From: Gammaproteobacteria bacterium
Lineage (GTDB): Bacteria > Pseudomonadota > Gammaproteobacteria > Pseudomonadales > Azotimanducaceae
Direction: 5' to 3'
NCBI GenBank assembly: GCA_026707045.1
Contig: JAPOXO010000126.1
Location: 49,045-99,642, forward strand
Length of the DNA: 50,598 nt
The first letter of the stretch is position 1. Every line of letters begins with the position of its first letter. A program made the translations under genes and the position numbers. A model generated the notes under the pieces. That model was not told where the DNA came from, did not search any database, and saw only the letters and a list, made by a program, of their open reading frames with translations. Positions 34,045 through 43,730 of the stretch are shown piece by piece.

Positions 34045-35161
34045 CAAGAAACTTGGTGGAAGCGGACTTCGTGGACAGGTTGCTGGTGAAACTTCCTTGT
34101 GCACTGTGGGGAAGACAGGAACAGGACTCACCTATCGGGGCTACGACATTTCCGACCTCGCCCGGGGTGCGACGTTCGAAGAAGTGGCATATCTCTTGCT
34201 TTATGGAGAACTGCCAAACAGGCAGCAACTGGTCGACTACAAGGAAAAGCTAAAGCGATTGCGGTTCCTTCCCAGAGAATTGGTTGAAACATTGGAGAAG
34301 ATACCTCCGTCGTCACATCCTATGGATGTGTTGAGAACCGGCGTGTCTGTTCTGGGAAATCTAGAACCCGAATCCGATCATTCTCAGCAACATGATGTCG
34401 CAGACCGACTCGTCGCAATTTGTCCCTCCATCATCAACTATTGGTATCGATTTAGCCATGACGGAGTGCGCGTTGATGTCGATACGGACGCGGAATCCGT
34501 GGCCGCGCATTTCCTTGCCACGTTGTTGGGCGAAATTCCAAATGAGATTTTCACCCGAGTAATGGACGTGTCTCTCATCTTGTATGCAGAGCATGAATTT
34601 AATGCGTCCACGTTTACTGCGCGTGTATGTGCGTCAACATTGAGCGATATACATTCTTGCGTGACCGGAGCAATTGGTTCCCTACGCGGACCGCTACATG
34701 GAGGAGCTAATGAGGCCGCTATGGAGCTTATCGATCGATTCGACTCTCCTGAGGATGCACAGAGTGAGATTCTGCGAATGCTGGAACGAAAGGAATTGAT
34801 TATGGGATTTGGACACGCAATCTACCGTGAATCCGATCCACGGAACACAATCATTAAGCAGTGGGCAGAGAAACTCGCCGCCATCGTCGAGGACAAAAGG
34901 ATTTACTCCATCTCGTGTGCAATTGAAGAAACGATGTGGAAAACTAAAAAACTATTTGCTAATGCAGATTTCTTTCATGCAAGTGCTTATCGATTCATGG
35001 GAATTCCTACCAAACTCTTCACGCCAATATTTGTGTGTTCCCGAGTCACCGGATGGAGTGCACACGTCATGGAGCAACGAAACAACAATCGAATTATTCG
35101 TCCTAGTGCCGAGTACATAGGCTCCGAACCAAGGCGATTTTCCACTATTGACGACCGATAG
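34037..35161 (+). CDS. prpC: 2-methylcitrate synthase
   Basis: PrpC condenses propionyl-CoA with oxaloacetate. The 374-residue protein has the citrate-synthase catalytic set: His in [12 protein letters not shown], His in [14 protein letters not shown] and Asp in [16 protein letters not shown]. The N-terminus [16 protein letters not shown] followed by [12 protein letters not shown] is typical of the methylcitrate synthase/short citrate synthase group. I use ATG 34037, preceded by a purine-rich GGGAGAGG, instead of the ATG nine codons earlier. The prp context decides between methylcitrate synthase and citrate synthase. It overlaps prpB and lies 30 bases before prpD. Confidence 0.92.
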   Translation: MVDKKLGGSGLRGQVAGETSLCTVGKTGTGLTYRGYDISDLARGATFEEVAYLLLYGELPNRQQLVDYKEKLKRLRFLPRELVETLEKIPPSSHPMDVLRTGVSVLGNLEPESDHSQQHDVADRLVAICPSIINYWYRFSHDGVRVDVDTDAESVAAHFLATLLGEIPNEIFTRVMDVSLILYAEHEFNASTFTARVCASTLSDIHSCVTGAIGSLRGPLHGGANEAAMELIDRFDSPEDAQSEILRMLERKELIMGFGHAIYRESDPRNTIIKQWAEKLAAIVEDKRIYSISCAIEETMWKTKKLFANADFFHASAYRFMGIPTKLFTPIFVCSRVTGWSAHVMEQRNNNRIIRPSAEYIGSEPRRFSTIDDR

Positions 35162-35191
35162 CTCGATTGAGTCAACCCACTGGGAGTAGAG

Positions 35192-36634
35192 ATGACCCCA
35201 AACGTCGAGTCGAGCAATCGTCCAGAGCCTGACCGAGTCTTAGTAGACATAGCCGATTACGTATGTAACTACCAAATAACTTCGGGTCAAGCACTTCAAA
35301 CTGCCCGCCATTGCCTCATGGACACGCTAGGATGCGGATTTCTTGCACTGAAGTTTCCAGATTGCGCGAATCTCTTGGGGCCCATCGTGCCGGACACGGT
35401 TGTTCCAAACGGTGCCAGAGTCCCCGGGACCAAGTATGTTTTGGATCCCGTTAAGGCAGCTTGGGATATTGGGTGTATGGTTCGGTGGTTGGATTTTAAT
35501 GACACATGGCTTGCTGCTGAATGGGGTCATCCATCGGACAATTTGGGCGGAATTCTTGCAGTTGCTGACTTTGTGAGCCGGCAAAGGCGGATGGAAAGTT
35601 CGCATTCGCTTACGATGCTCGATGTCCTTTGCGCAATGGTAAAGGCTCACGAGATTCAAGGCTGCCTAGCTCTCGAGAACAGTTTCAATAGAGTTGGCTT
35701 GGATCACGTACTACTCGTACGTGTCGCTACTGCGGCCGTTGTCACTCACATGCTGGGAGGATCGAGAGATCAAGTCGTCGACGCACTCTCACATGTCTTT
35801 GTCGACGGCTCAAGTTTGCGAACGTATAGGCATGCACCAAACGCTGGCCCACGTAAGTCATGGGCTGCAGGAGACGCAACGAGCAGGGCCGTTCGTCTAG
35901 CGATGCTTGTGTTAAAGGGCGAAATCGGTTACCCAAGTGCTCTTACGGCTCCTACATGGGGATTCTACGATGTGTCCTTTGACGGCAAGCCATTTTCGTT
36001 CCAACGTCCGTATGGATCTTACGTGATGGAGAACGTACTGTTTAAGATTTCCTATCCGGCTGAGTTTCACGCACAAACCGCAGTGGAAGCAGCCGTCCAC
36101 CTACATCCAGCAGTCAAAGATCGTTTGGACGATATAGATCAGATTTTGTTAAGGACCCATGAATCTGCGATTCGAATCATCAGTAAGACAGGTCCGCTAA
36201 ACAATTTCGCAGATCGAGATCATTGCCTGCAATATATGACTGCGATCGGATTGCTCAAAGGGGATCTCGTTGCGGAGGACTATGAAGACGCCGCAGCAGC
36301 TGATCCAAGAATTGACAAGCTTCGAGACCTCATGATTGTCGTCGAGGAACCGCGCTACAGCCGAGAGTATCTTGATCCCGAACTAAGGTCTATCGCAACC
36401 CAGGTTGAAGTGCAATTCAAGAATGGGGAGAGGTTAGAAAAGGAAGTCGAGTATCCCATCGGTCATCGTGTTCGGCGTAGAGAAGGAATTCCAAAATTGG
36501 AGCAAAAGTTTGCGGCAAACTTGCGAACCCGCTTTTCTGAATCTCGCTCGGCTGAGATTGAGTCTCTCTGTCTGGATCACGACCTGCTTACATCCAAAAC
36601 AGTACTCGAGTTTATGGATCTCTTGGTGGTTTAA
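35192..36634 (+). CDS. prpD: 2-methylcitrate dehydratase
   Basis: PrpD, of the MmgE/PrpD family, dehydrates 2-methylcitrate to 2-methyl-cis-aconitate. The 480-residue protein shows [54 protein letters not shown] and [12 protein letters not shown]. Near the C-terminal half it has [18 protein letters not shown] and [19 protein letters not shown], as in E. coli PrpD. The ATG start follows GGGAGTAGAG. acnD and prpF, the alternative route, are absent here. The stop shares a TTAA tetranucleotide with the convergent dehydrogenase gene. Confidence 0.94.
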   Translation: MTPNVESSNRPEPDRVLVDIADYVCNYQITSGQALQTARHCLMDTLGCGFLALKFPDCANLLGPIVPDTVVPNGARVPGTKYVLDPVKAAWDIGCMVRWLDFNDTWLAAEWGHPSDNLGGILAVADFVSRQRRMESSHSLTMLDVLCAMVKAHEIQGCLALENSFNRVGLDHVLLVRVATAAVVTHMLGGSRDQVVDALSHVFVDGSSLRTYRHAPNAGPRKSWAAGDATSRAVRLAMLVLKGEIGYPSALTAPTWGFYDVSFDGKPFSFQRPYGSYVMENVLFKISYPAEFHAQTAVEAAVHLHPAVKDRLDDIDQILLRTHESAIRIISKTGPLNNFADRDHCLQYMTAIGLLKGDLVAEDYEDAAAADPRIDKLRDLMIVVEEPRYSREYLDPELRSIATQVEVQFKNGERLEKEVEYPIGHRVRRREGIPKLEQKFAANLRTRFSESRSAEIESLCLDHDLLTSKTVLEFMDLLVV

Positions 36635-37728
36635 TGCTCAAAAACGATTATTGAGCGACCTGCAATCTTGCCTTCAGCGAGCGCGGCAGTTGCTTCGTTT
36701 ATTTCTTCAATTGCGTAGGTTTGGGTAACGAGAGACTCAAGATCGAGGGCTCCCGTCCGATGCCAATCAAGAAAAATTGGAAAGTCCCTGTCAGGACAAC
36801 ACGAACCTCCAATCGATCCGCGAAATTGCTTTTCTGTGCCAAGAATTTCGCCTGCTTGCAATTCCACCGTTGTGTGAGGAACTCCAACTAGGACCGCAGT
36901 ACCTCCCTGGCGTGCTCCGAAGTGGCCGGGTCGCACAGCGGGAACGATTTGTTCCATCGTGGTCTTCAGTCCAATGCAATCGAACGCGAAATCCACACCA
37001 CTCACTTCGCGCCCAGCAATGCTAAATTCATTCGGATTCACAGTGACTTCGTGTATGGCCCTCACAGGATCTTGTTTGGAGGCATTAATACCAATCGTTG
37101 CACCAAACTTCTCGGCGAACCGCAGTTTTTCTTCATCGAGATCTACAGCAATGATGGGATTCGCACCCCGCACTTTAGCTGCCACAACTGCTGAAAGTCC
37201 AACGCCACCAACTCCGAAGATTGCTACGGAGTCACCTTCTTGAACGTCCGCAGTATTGATAACCGCACCAGCACCAGTCATCACGGCACAGCCAATGATT
37301 GAAGTTGAGTGTTTGTTCGGTAGGGACGATGTCTTTACAACATACTGCTGGTCGGAGATAGTGTGAGACGCCCATGTAAACACGTTCTGTGAAACGGCGG
37401 TTTTGCTGTCTAGGTTCAAGGTAGCCGGGGTTGCGCGAGATGGTTCATCCATTGCATTCCTAGGAACCCAAGTAACCATAACTTCATCGCCTTCCTCCAC
37501 ATGACTGACATCTGAGCCAGATTTCAATACCACGCCGGTAGACTCATGCCCCAGCAGCGTGGGGTTCCTTCGTGGACCACGCATTTGATGGAGTTGCGAG
37601 TGGCATATTCCCGATGCATACTGTTTCACCACCACCTGCGTCCGACTTGGGTCGGGCAATTCGACCTCACGGATTTCCAACGGAGCTTCCTCGACGGGAA
37701 GAACGACAACTTGAGCTGCTGTGGTCAT
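36631..37728 (-). CDS. Zinc-dependent alcohol dehydrogenase of the MDR superfamily
   Basis: A 365-residue medium-chain dehydrogenase. The catalytic zinc ligands are present: Cys in [10 protein letters not shown], His-Glu in [10 protein letters not shown] and Cys in [10 protein letters not shown]. The Rossmann motif is [15 protein letters not shown], and the acidic residue in [10 protein letters not shown] suggests NAD(H). The lobe that usually carries four structural-zinc cysteines is instead [19 protein letters not shown], with no cysteine, so structural zinc is probably absent. It lies downstream of aceA on the same strand and meets prpD tail to tail. A role with propionate- or C2-related alcohols is possible, but the substrate is not shown. 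Confidence 0.85.
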   Translation of the reverse strand: MTTAAQVVVLPVEEAPLEIREVELPDPSRTQVVVKQYASGICHSQLHQMRGPRRNPTLLGHESTGVVLKSGSDVSHVEEGDEVMVTWVPRNAMDEPSRATPATLNLDSKTAVSQNVFTWASHTISDQQYVVKTSSLPNKHSTSIIGCAVMTGAGAVINTADVQEGDSVAIFGVGGVGLSAVVAAKVRGANPIIAVDLDEEKLRFAEKFGATIGINASKQDPVRAIHEVTVNPNEFSIAGREVSGVDFAFDCIGLKTTMEQIVPAVRPGHFGARQGGTAVLVGVPHTTVELQAGEILGTEKQFRGSIGGSCCPDRDFPIFLDWHRTGALDLESLVTQTYAIEEINEATAALAEGKIAGRSIIVFEH

Positions 37729-37838
37729 AGTCTGTTGTCCTGAGTCATTGTTTGAGCTCTCTGATGTTAATGTGAATTCTTTCGCCGGAACAGCACAACG
37801 TACTCACGACGTTGCTCACGAGACATTGGTCTTCAAAT

Positions 37839-39143
37839 TCACTCAAACTGTGCTTCTTCCGTCGAACCAGTGAGAGCTGTGACCGACGACTGCCCAGCTT
37901 GAATGACGTTTGCGACCTCATCGAAATAGCCAGTTCCGACTTCCTGTTGATGACTGACGAATGTATATCCTCGGTCAGCGGCTGCAAATTCCTTCTCTTG
38001 AAGTTCCACATATGCAGACATTTGACGATGGACATAGTCCTTTGTAAGTTGAAACATGCTGTACCACATACTGTGAATCCCAGCTAATGTGATAAATTGA
38101 AACTTGTACCCCATTGCAGCGAGCTCTCGTTGAAACTTTGCAATGGATGCGTCATCAAGATTTGCTTTCCAGTTAAAGCTTGGGGAACAGTTGTAAGCAA
38201 GCATTTGGTTGGGGTAGACTCGATGTATCGCATCGGCAAATGCTCTCGCTTCTTCCAGTGAGGGAATTGCAGTTTCGCACCAAATGAGATCGGCGTAAGG
38301 AGCATAGGCAAGCGACCTTGCAATCGCTTGATCGAGTCCAGCCCGAGACCGATAGAAGCCTTCTGGTGTCCGTTCTCCGGTCAGAAATGGTTTGTCATGT
38401 TCATCTATGTCGCTCGTCACCATTTCCGCTGCATTGGCATCTGTCCGAGCCATCAAGAGAGTAGGAACGTCACATACATCTGCAGCCAGTCGAGCGGCAA
38501 TGAGTTTTTGAACCGCCTCGACTGTCGGAACCAAGACCTTGCCGCCCATATGTCCGCATTTCTTTACTGATGCCAGTTGATCTTCAAAATGTACGCCCGC
38601 GGCCCCTGCGGAGATCATCGATTTCATTAGTTCGAAGGCATTGAGAATTCCACCGAATCCAGCTTCGGCATCTGCAACGATCGGAGCGTAATAGTCCGTC
38701 CCATCGTCGATACCTTTCGCCCACTGAATTTCGTCGGCTCGGCGAAATGCGTTGTTTATGCGGTTTACAACTGAGGGCACCGAATTCACGGCATAGAGAG
38801 ACTGATCGGGATACATAGTCTCGGATGTATTGTTGTCGGCCGCAACCTGCCAACCTGACAGGTAAATTGCTTTGATACCCGCTTTAACTTGCTGAACCGC
38901 CTGTCCTCCAGTCAGTGCGCCAAGTGCATTGACGAAAGGTTCATTCTCGAGGAGAGACCAAAGTTTGTCTGCCCCGTGGGCTGCGAGCATGCTGCGATGA
39001 GGTATAGTCCCTCGCAGTCTTACAACATCCTCAGCAGAGTAGCCGCGTTTGACGTCGGTCCATCGTGAGTGAGTTGCCCACTCCTCCTCGAGTTCAATTA
39101 CTTGTTCTTGTCGTGGTTTGCGAGGTACGTAGTGAAGTGCCAA
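37839..39143 (-). CDS. aceA: Isocitrate lyase
   Basis: AceA cleaves isocitrate to glyoxylate and succinate, the first step of the glyoxylate shunt. The 434-residue protein has [35 protein letters not shown] and the signature [16 protein letters not shown] with the catalytic Cys196. [10 protein letters not shown] and [14 protein letters not shown] complete the set. The start is TTG 39143, preceded by GAGGAA. The palindrome CTCAGCTGAG overlaps that ribosome-binding region. No malate synthase gene is in the window. With the prp genes and icd it forms a carbon-branching neighbourhood. Confidence 0.96.
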   Translation of the reverse strand: MALHYVPRKPRQEQVIELEEEWATHSRWTDVKRGYSAEDVVRLRGTIPHRSMLAAHGADKLWSLLENEPFVNALGALTGGQAVQQVKAGIKAIYLSGWQVAADNNTSETMYPDQSLYAVNSVPSVVNRINNAFRRADEIQWAKGIDDGTDYYAPIVADAEAGFGGILNAFELMKSMISAGAAGVHFEDQLASVKKCGHMGGKVLVPTVEAVQKLIAARLAADVCDVPTLLMARTDANAAEMVTSDIDEHDKPFLTGERTPEGFYRSRAGLDQAIARSLAYAPYADLIWCETAIPSLEEARAFADAIHRVYPNQMLAYNCSPSFNWKANLDDASIAKFQRELAAMGYKFQFITLAGIHSMWYSMFQLTKDYVHRQMSAYVELQEKEFAAADRGYTFVSHQQEVGTGYFDEVANVIQAGQSSVTALTGSTEEAQFE

Positions 39144-39151
39144 AGTAGTTC

Positions 39152-39161
39152 CTCAGCTGAG
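39152..39161. promoter_or_regulatory. Palindrome overlapping the aceA ribosome-binding region
   Basis: CTCAGCTGAG is a perfect ten-base palindrome eight bases upstream of the aceA TTG start. It runs into the GAGGAA Shine-Dalgarno-like sequence. It could be an operator or a short hairpin that hides the site. A palindrome this short may also be chance. Confidence 0.25.
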
Positions 39162-39226
39162 AAAAATGGAGATTTTAGGAATCCATCGAAAGGGACAAAT
39201 TGCTTGAACAGTTTGTCGGAGTACGA

Positions 39227-39688
39227 CTAGTCGATTGGATATGGCGAATTGTTAGTACTTGCTCCTATGTATCGCATCGCTCGATGACTTATGCCCGCAT
39301 CGTCAAATTCCGGTCCAAATGCCTCGAAACCGTTTCGGAGGTAGAAGCTGAGAGCTTGAGTCTGAGCATGGAGAAATATGTCCTGAAAGCCCAAGCGATT
39401 CGCTTTTGCAATCGCACATTCCAAGAGTTGGCGACCGATTCCATGATTTCTGTATCTTTGAAGGACCGCCATTCGACCGATTTGCCCAGTTTTCATTAAT
39501 CGCGCCGTACCGACGTGAATTTCGTCGGCAATTGATGCCAAAAAATGGAATGAATCGCAGTCCAAACCATCTATTTCTAGCTCTTTTGGAACTTGCTGCT
39601 CCTTAACGAAGACCTCTGTGCGAATATCGATGAGCGTTGTTTCGTGGGTCGTCCACGGTACCTCACGAACATCTAATCTTCTATTCAT
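39227..39688 (-). CDS. GNAT-family N-acetyltransferase
   Basis: A 153-residue acetyltransferase. The acetyl-CoA-binding motif is visible as MAVLQRYRNHGIGRQLLE (R/Q-x-x-G-x-G/A). It follows VFVKEQQVPKELEIDGLD and HVGTARLM, and then FLHAQTQALSFYLRNGF. The EIDGLDxxxxH pattern and the late helix place it near the ElaA-like or YjcF-like branch, which is common in proteobacteria. The acceptor is unknown. It starts four bases after the purB stop, so it is the last gene of an mnmA-purB unit. Confidence 0.85.
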   Translation of the reverse strand: MNRRLDVREVPWTTHETTLIDIRTEVFVKEQQVPKELEIDGLDCDSFHFLASIADEIHVGTARLMKTGQIGRMAVLQRYRNHGIGRQLLECAIAKANRLGFQDIFLHAQTQALSFYLRNGFEAFGPEFDDAGISHRAMRYIGASTNNSPYPID

Positions 39689-39692
39689 GTGC

Positions 39693-41111
39693 TCACCGAG
39701 TTTGAATTGACGAACGGACCTTCTCCAACGTCCGCTCGGCTAACTCAGAGGCTAGTCCAACATAGGTTGACGGCTCTAGTTGCCGCAGTCTAGCAAGCGC
39801 ACTATCGGATAGATCCAAACTTGCCAGCAACCTCACATAGGCATCTCGATTGAACTTACTTCCTTGCGTCAACTCTTTGACTTTAGTGTATGCGTCTTCA
39901 ATCCCTTCAAGTCTCATCACTGTTTGAACAGCTTCCGATAGGACTTCCCAAGAATGTGAGAGATCTGTTTGAACTTTCTCGCTATCCAGCTCAAGCTTCT
40001 TTAGGCCGCGACGAGCACTTTGATAAGACTGTAGGGAATGGCCGATAGCCGATCCTAGGTTTCGCAATGCGGTTGAATCGGACAGATCGCGTTGCCAGCG
40101 GGAAACAGGGAGCTTTTCAGCAAGATGTGAAAGCAATGCGTTCGCAATTCCGAGATTGCCTTCGGAATTCTCGAAATCGATAGGATTCACTTTGTGTGGC
40201 ATCGTTGAACTACCGACTTGTCCTTCAACTCTTTTTTGTTGGAAGTAGCCAATTGATATATATGCCCAGATATCACGAACCATGTCCAAGAGAACTATAT
40301 TGACTCCTTTGATAGTGTTCAGGATTGCGGCGATATAGTCGTGCGGCTCAATTTGCGTAGTAGCTTCGTTGGGTTCAATCCCGAGTAAAGCCACAAACGT
40401 ACTTCCCGTGTGGATCCAGTCGATCAATGGACAGGCGATTGAGTGCGCGTTGTAGTTTCCCACCGCGCCATTCATTTTCCCGTAGACCAGTTCATTGCGA
40501 AGTCGACAGGTCCAGAAGTCCAGTCTTGACGCAAACACCGCCAATTCCTTGCCAACCGTGGTCGGAGATGCGCTTTGGCCGTGTGTTCTCGAGAGCATGG
40601 GAATGCTGACTAGTGGTTCCGCCAACTGAACAATGTCCGACATCAGTTGTTCCAGTTCTGGGACAAGCACTTCATTGCGGATATCACGGATCATAAGCGC
40701 GTATGACAGGTTGTTGATATCTTCGGATGTACAACCAAAATGCACCATTTCGGTTGTTTCCTCGAGTCCAAGCTTGGCCAGTCTCTTTCGTATGAAGATT
40801 TCTACGCTTTTTACGTCATGATTGGTTTCTGTTTCGATAGCACGAATCTCTTGTGCATCTTGGAGCGAAAAACTCCGCCAAATCTCTCGACACTGCTGTT
40901 CTTGTTCGCTTGACAAGGGTCTGAAGTCCGGGAACTGGCCTAATTGGTTGAGAAACAGAAACCACTCCACTTCTACCCGAACCCGATATTTAACCAGTGC
41001 ATATTCACTTGCATAGTTAGCAAGTTTCCGAATAGATGTGCGATAACGCCCGTCCAAGGGACTAACGGAAGTAAGGGATTCGAAAGGAAGTTTTGACAAG
41101 AGGCTACTCAA
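39693..41111 (-). CDS. purB: Adenylosuccinate lyase
   Basis: PurB acts twice in purine synthesis, on SAICAR and on adenylosuccinate. The 472-residue protein opens with LTSVSPLDGRYRTSI and contains TNHDVKSVEIFI, HFGCTSEDINNLSYALM and SRTHGQSASPTTVGKE. The family signature SSTMPHKVNPIDFENSEGN bears the mobile catalytic Ser loop. The start is TTG 41111, inside the 3' end of mnmA (8-base overlap), and resembles the E. coli N-terminus. mnmA-purB adjacency is common in gammaproteobacteria, where hflD may lie between; here hflD is absent. Confidence 0.96.
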   Translation of the reverse strand: MSSLLSKLPFESLTSVSPLDGRYRTSIRKLANYASEYALVKYRVRVEVEWFLFLNQLGQFPDFRPLSSEQEQQCREIWRSFSLQDAQEIRAIETETNHDVKSVEIFIRKRLAKLGLEETTEMVHFGCTSEDINNLSYALMIRDIRNEVLVPELEQLMSDIVQLAEPLVSIPMLSRTHGQSASPTTVGKELAVFASRLDFWTCRLRNELVYGKMNGAVGNYNAHSIACPLIDWIHTGSTFVALLGIEPNEATTQIEPHDYIAAILNTIKGVNIVLLDMVRDIWAYISIGYFQQKRVEGQVGSSTMPHKVNPIDFENSEGNLGIANALLSHLAEKLPVSRWQRDLSDSTALRNLGSAIGHSLQSYQSARRGLKKLELDSEKVQTDLSHSWEVLSEAVQTVMRLEGIEDAYTKVKELTQGSKFNRDAYVRLLASLDLSDSALARLRQLEPSTYVGLASELAERTLEKVRSSIQTR

Positions 41112-42180
41112 TCACTTCCACTATACGGGCTCCTGCAATGCACTGCTCTTCGCAGTACAGAGCAACAAACTGGCCAGGAGTAATCGCGCGCTGGGGTTCA
41201 TCGAACATGACATTCAAGTCTCCATTCTCCTCAACGGAGAATTGGCATGGGGAAGGCTCTTGTCGATAACGAACCGAAGCTTCACATCGCTGATAGGGCT
41301 CGTACTCGTCAACCAACCAGTTTACTTCGGTAGCTTTGAGGGCACCATTTAGAAGCTCGTCCTGTGATTGTGTCACGACGAGACGGTTGGTCTCTTCCAT
41401 TTTCTCAAGCACGTACCAGGGCGATTCGAGCGCTCCTTTCGTGCCTCCGACTTCAAGTCCTTTACGCTGTCCGTATGTATAGTAAGCCAGACCAATGTGT
41501 TCTCCTAGAACTCTCCCTTCGGTATCGACAATCTCTCCCGGATTTCTTAGCGTGTAGCGTTCAAGGAAGTCTCTAAAGCGTCGTTCGCCTATGAAACATA
41601 TGCCAGTGCTGTCTTTTTTGTCGTGTACATGGAGGCCATTGCAGCGAGCGATGTTACGAACTTGCTGTTTCATGCTGTGCGCAAGTGGAAACAAGCATTT
41701 ACTCAGACGAACACGCTCTACGTAGCTCAGGAAGTAAGATTGGTCTTTTGCCTTGTCGTGTGCACGAAACAAAGAAAGGTTGCCATCACGAACCTCGCTT
41801 CTAGCGTAATGTCCTGTTGCGATAGATCGTGTTCCAAATGTCTGTTCCACGTAATCGAGAAACAATCCAAATTTGATTTCACGGTTGCACAGAATGTCCG
41901 GATTGGGTGTCAAGCCCGACTCGTAGCTCTCAATCAAAATGCTAAATACTCGCTCCCAGTACTCCGCTGAAAAACTAATGGTGTCGAGTTGAATGTCAAT
42001 CCTTTCGGCCACTCTCTGGGCATCTTCATAGTCAGCTATCGCAGTGCAATACTCGGTTCCGTCGTCTTCATCCCAGTTTTTCATGAAGAGGCCCGTTACT
42101 TCATGGCCTTCGCGTTTCAACAACAATGCAGCAACGGCGGAGTCAACTCCTCCCGACAATGCAACGACTATCGACTCCAT
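41104..42180 (-). CDS. mnmA: tRNA-specific 2-thiouridylase
   Basis: MnmA installs the 2-thio group on U34 of tRNAs for Lys, Glu and Gln, using sulfur relayed by TusE. The ATP-binding P-loop is VVALSGGVDSAVAALLL. The catalytic cysteines are Cys98 (NPDILCNREIKF) and Cys195 (STGICFIGE). TGHYAR and YYTYGQRKGLEVGG are also diagnostic. Length (358) is typical. It starts with ATG 42180, divergent from moaC, and overlaps purB by eight bases. The gene is essential or nearly so in many bacteria. Confidence 0.96.
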   Translation of the reverse strand: MESIVVALSGGVDSAVAALLLKREGHEVTGLFMKNWDEDDGTEYCTAIADYEDAQRVAERIDIQLDTISFSAEYWERVFSILIESYESGLTPNPDILCNREIKFGLFLDYVEQTFGTRSIATGHYARSEVRDGNLSLFRAHDKAKDQSYFLSYVERVRLSKCLFPLAHSMKQQVRNIARCNGLHVHDKKDSTGICFIGERRFRDFLERYTLRNPGEIVDTEGRVLGEHIGLAYYTYGQRKGLEVGGTKGALESPWYVLEKMEETNRLVVTQSQDELLNGALKATEVNWLVDEYEPYQRCEASVRYRQEPSPCQFSVEENGDLNVMFDEPQRAITPGQFVALYCEEQCIAGARIVEVIE

Positions 42181-42287
42181 GTAAAGTGTGCTCCTAAAGA
42201 GCTGAAATGCGAAAATATTGGGTATTGTATTGCGGTGTAGGAATCGAAAGTGCTTTGTACAGCATGCACATACGCGGCTAGATCATC

Positions 42288-42773
42288 ATGCCAAAATTGA
42301 CCCACTTTTCTGAAACTGGCGAAGCCCAAATGGTGGATATCTCGGAGAAGGAGGTAACCCATCGCGAAGCAATTGCCGAAGCACTTGTACGCATGCAACC
42401 GACCACGCTTAGCATGATCTTTGATGGTAAGGTACCCAAGGGAGACGTAATCGCGACGGCGAGAATTGCAGCGATACAAGCCGCCAAGCGAACTAGCGAC
42501 ATCATTCCTTTATGTCATCCGCTTCCCATTGCGATGACTAGCATTTCCGTTGAGAAGATTGACGCTGCAACGTTAAGAATTGAATCGACCTGCCGGGTGA
42601 CGGGACGAACTGGGGTCGAGATGGAGGCCTTGACCGCTGTTTCCATTGCTGGATTGACTATATACGACATGTGCAAGAGCATTGAGAAAGGAATCCGTAT
42701 TGAGGCCGTTCGCTTGGTTTCGAAGACCGGCGGCAAGTCCGGTACGTGGAAGGTTAGCAGCGACTCGAAATGA
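42288..42773 (+). CDS. moaC: Cyclic pyranopterin monophosphate synthase
   Basis: MoaC completes the first stage of molybdenum cofactor synthesis, acting on the product of MoaA. The 161-residue protein shows [48 protein letters not shown] (active site) and [12 protein letters not shown] with the catalytic Lys. It overlaps moaD by four bases (ATGA), and moaE follows, so the three form an operon. moaA is not in the window. The presence of the set implies at least one molybdoenzyme elsewhere. Confidence 0.96.
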   Translation: MPKLTHFSETGEAQMVDISEKEVTHREAIAEALVRMQPTTLSMIFDGKVPKGDVIATARIAAIQAAKRTSDIIPLCHPLPIAMTSISVEKIDAATLRIESTCRVTGRTGVEMEALTAVSIAGLTIYDMCKSIEKGIRIEAVRLVSKTGGKSGTWKVSSDSK

Positions 42774-43024
42774 AAGTGAAAGTAGTGTTTTTCGCGTCGT
42801 TGCGCGAAGACATGGGCATTGAAGAAATTTTCCTTCAGCTTCCCGAAGGCTGTACTACAGACTCGTTGCTTGAAGTGTTGTCCGCACGATTAGGTGAAAA
42901 GGCTGTCTCGCTACTGTGTGGCGACTCTGTGCGAATAGCGGTAAATCAAGAGATGCTCGACGGTAGAGCTCATTTATTCGAAAACGACGAAGTAGCCTAT
43001 TTCCCGCGAATCACTGGAGGATAG
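42770..43024 (+). CDS. moaD: Molybdopterin synthase sulfur carrier subunit
   Basis: MoaD is the ubiquitin-like protein whose C-terminal glycine thiocarboxylate donates sulfur to form molybdopterin. The 84-residue sequence has [17 protein letters not shown] at the start and [13 protein letters not shown] at the end. The terminal Gly-Gly needed for adenylation by MoeB is intact. It overlaps moaC and is followed after four bases by moaE, its partner. Confidence 0.95.
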   Translation: MKVKVVFFASLREDMGIEEIFLQLPEGCTTDSLLEVLSARLGEKAVSLLCGDSVRIAVNQEMLDGRAHLFENDEVAYFPRITGG

Positions 43025-43028
43025 TGCA

Positions 43029-43490
43029 TTGGCCGACATTCGGGTTCAAAAAGAGGACTTTTCCATCGAAGACGAGTGGGGTCGATGCCGTGAGAGGATG
43101 GCTGGACGCGGTGGGGCTCTGGTTGCTTTTACGGGACTCGTTCGAGACCTTCAAGACGATGAACTGATGGGTTTGTACTTGGAACATTACCCAGGCATGA
43201 CCGAAAAGAGCATCGAGACAATCGTAGAGAACGCATCGAAAAGATGGTCGCTGCTTGATGTGGTCGTAATCCACAGAGTGGGCAAGCTCTTGGCAAGGGA
43301 TCAAATCGTACTAGTCTTGGTTGGTTCTGCTCATCGAGGCGACGCATTTGCCGCGTGCGAATTCATTATGGACCTTCTCAAGACGGAAGCTGTGTTCTGG
43401 AAGAAAGAGATAGGCCGTCGCTCCTCAAGGTGGATTGAGTCGACATCGGACGACTATAGCCGAAAGGTTAGTTGGTCAGTTGAGGGCTAA
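43029..43490 (+). CDS. moaE: Molybdopterin synthase catalytic subunit
   Basis: MoaE binds MoaD and converts cyclic pyranopterin monophosphate to molybdopterin. Visible blocks are VAFTGLVRDLQDDE, LEHYPGMTEKSIETI, VVIHRVGKLLARDQIVLVLV, SAHRGDAFAACEFIMDLLKT and FWKKE, with the catalytic lysine in the last. The 153-residue length is normal. The start is TTG 43029, four bases after moaD. A 240-base gap then precedes icd. Confidence 0.94.
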   Translation: MADIRVQKEDFSIEDEWGRCRERMAGRGGALVAFTGLVRDLQDDELMGLYLEHYPGMTEKSIETIVENASKRWSLLDVVVIHRVGKLLARDQIVLVLVGSAHRGDAFAACEFIMDLLKTEAVFWKKEIGRRSSRWIESTSDDYSRKVSWSVEG

Positions 43491-43697
43491 AGGCTCTCTT
43501 CATTGCTTTTTTGATAAGTGGGTAGGACTGATTCTCGCGTGAGATCCATTCCCAAATCACTAGCGCCAAGCAGTACGCTCCGCTGCGGTGAGTGGTCGTT
43601 TCGATCAATCTGGCAGAGGCTCGCCACGACGCAAGCGTCTTACTAGCTTGCTTTTCGCTATTGCGCTTAGAGTGTCCTAGTTCATTCTCAATACCAC

Positions 43698-43703
43698 TAT
43701 AAT
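43698..43703 (+). promoter_or_regulatory. Candidate -10 element for icd
   Basis: A perfect TATAAT lies 28 bases upstream of the icd start. No good -35 box is found 16 to 18 bases further upstream, so activator dependence is possible. CCGC and GCGG flanking a T-run (43705-43719) can form a short hairpin in the leader. Confidence 0.3.
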
Positions 43704-43730
43704 CCGCCTTTTTTGCGGTAGCGTATTCCC

